Shown here in pieces: positions 13,571 to 14,151 of a stretch of 14,151 bases of DNA. The stretch's first letter is position 1. Every line of letters begins with the position of its first letter. The notes beneath the pieces were generated by a model that had not been told where the DNA came from, searched no databases, and saw only the letters and a program-made list of their open reading frames with translations. The stretch is from RUG13615 sp040307715 (GTDB taxonomy: Bacteria; Bacillota; Clostridia; Peptostreptococcales; Anaerovoracaceae), in contig JAWRJC010000131.1 of the NCBI GenBank assembly GCA_040307715.1, positions 1-14,151 on the forward strand, read 5' to 3'. A program made the translations under genes and the position numbers.

Positions 13571-14151
13571 ATGAGCGAATTCAAACTGAACATCTGTCAT
13601 ATCTATCCGGACCTGCTCAATCTGTACGGGGACACCGGCAACATCCTCTGCCTGAAGAAACGCCTTGAGTGGCGCGGGATCGACTGCGAAGTCACCGGCA
13701 TGTCCGTCGGGGACAAACTGCACGCGGGCGATCACGATCTGTTCTTCATCGGAGGCGGGCAGGATTTTGAGCAGAAAGTCCTGCTGGAAGACGCGGAAAA
13801 GAACAAGCGCGACGACATCAAAAGCGCGATCGAGGACGAGAAGGTGTTTCTCGCCATTTGCGGCGGTTATCAGATCCTCGGACAGTACTATAAAGACTAT
13901 GAAGGAAGACAGCTCGACTTCATGCAGTGCATCAATATCTATACGATCGCAAAAGGGGATGACCGCATGATCGGGAACATCCTGTTCACCTGTGATGATC
14001 TTGGGGGAGAGACGATCGTCGGTTTTGAGAACCATGCCGGCCGAACTTATCTGGGAGACGGTGTCCGCCCGATCGGCAAAGTGATCGCCGGGCACGGCAA
14101 TAACGGCGAGGACGGTACGGAGGGGGCCGTATACAAGAATGTGTATTGCTC
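13571..14151 (+). CDS. gatD: Lipid II isoglutaminyl synthase, glutaminase subunit GatD (partial, 3' end missing)
   Basis: An open frame from ATG 13571 to the window edge gives 193 residues with no stop. It is a CobB/CobQ-like class I glutamine amidotransferase that hydrolyses glutamine and passes ammonia to MurT. Visible motifs are the N-terminal I-Y-P-D-L-L-N-L-Y-G-D-x-G-N at 11-24, F-I-G-G-G-Q-D-F-E at 59-67, the nucleophile elbow A-I-C-G-G-Y-Q-I-L-G at 95-104 with catalytic C97, G-F-E-N-H-A-G-R-T at 151-159, and E-G-A-V-Y-K-N at 184-190. The family is about 240-260 residues, so roughly 50 are missing, including the catalytic histidine expected just past the edge. The start follows the murT stop by 10 bp; GGAG at 13559-13562 overlaps that stop and is a usable ribosome binding site, so both are one transcript. 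Confidence 0.94.
   Translation, partial: MSEFKLNICHIYPDLLNLYGDTGNILCLKKRLEWRGIDCEVTGMSVGDKLHAGDHDLFFIGGGQDFEQKVLLEDAEKNKRDDIKSAIEDEKVFLAICGGYQILGQYYKDYEGRQLDFMQCINIYTIAKGDDRMIGNILFTCDDLGGETIVGFENHAGRTYLGDGVRPIGKVIAGHGNNGEDGTEGAVYKNVYC

Noticed and set aside
1..14151. Mobile elements, CRISPR arrays, tRNA or rRNA genes, defence systems
   Set aside because: I saw no transposase, integrase, spaced repeat array, tRNA fold or defence domain. The genes are conserved housekeeping families with uniform composition.

Overview
This window holds conserved housekeeping genes from a Gram-positive anaerobe-type genome, most likely Bacillota, class Clostridia (Lachnospirales-like is my best guess; this is inference). 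The indicators are an mreC-mreD-PBP2-minD cluster, RNase Y, the MurT/GatD lipid II amidation pair, a ThiI without a rhodanese domain paired with a cysteine desulfurase, sigma-A-type promoters, AGGAGG-type ribosome binding sites, and moderately high GC with a strong preference for ATC isoleucine codons. I see no mobile element, CRISPR array, tRNA or rRNA gene, and no sign of recent transfer. I found no new multi-gene system. The unusual points are in architecture and expression signals.

Layout. Positions 1-4973 (+) are a tightly packed cell-shape operon: the tail of mreC, mreD, an enlarged class B PBP (mrdA/PBP2), a MinD-like ATPase with no minC or minE beside it and no visible C-terminal membrane helix, and a TrmO-type tRNA methyltransferase. 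Positions 5032-6138 (-) carry rodA, facing the operon head-on and ending in a directional terminator at 4972-5001. The 145-bp region 6139-6283 is a divergent control region with two overlapping promoters that share one palindromic -10 box: rodA to the left, RNase Y (rny) to the right. RNase Y ends at 7828 and is followed by a perfect terminator hairpin. A cysteine desulfurase gene starts 5 nt after the T-run, with no ribosome binding site.

Positions 7902-12138 (+) form a translation/RNA-modification group: cysteine desulfurase, ThiI (s4U8 in tRNA), PrmA (ribosomal protein L11 methylation) and RsmE (16S rRNA U1498 methylation). The desulfurase is expected to supply persulfide sulfur to ThiI. 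From 12152 a separate promoter, placed so that transcription should begin at the start codon, drives murT and then gatD, which runs off the window end. MurT/GatD amidates the stem-peptide glutamate of lipid II, the substrate polymerised and cross-linked by the RodA-PBP2 machinery encoded at the left end, so both ends of the window serve cell-wall synthesis.
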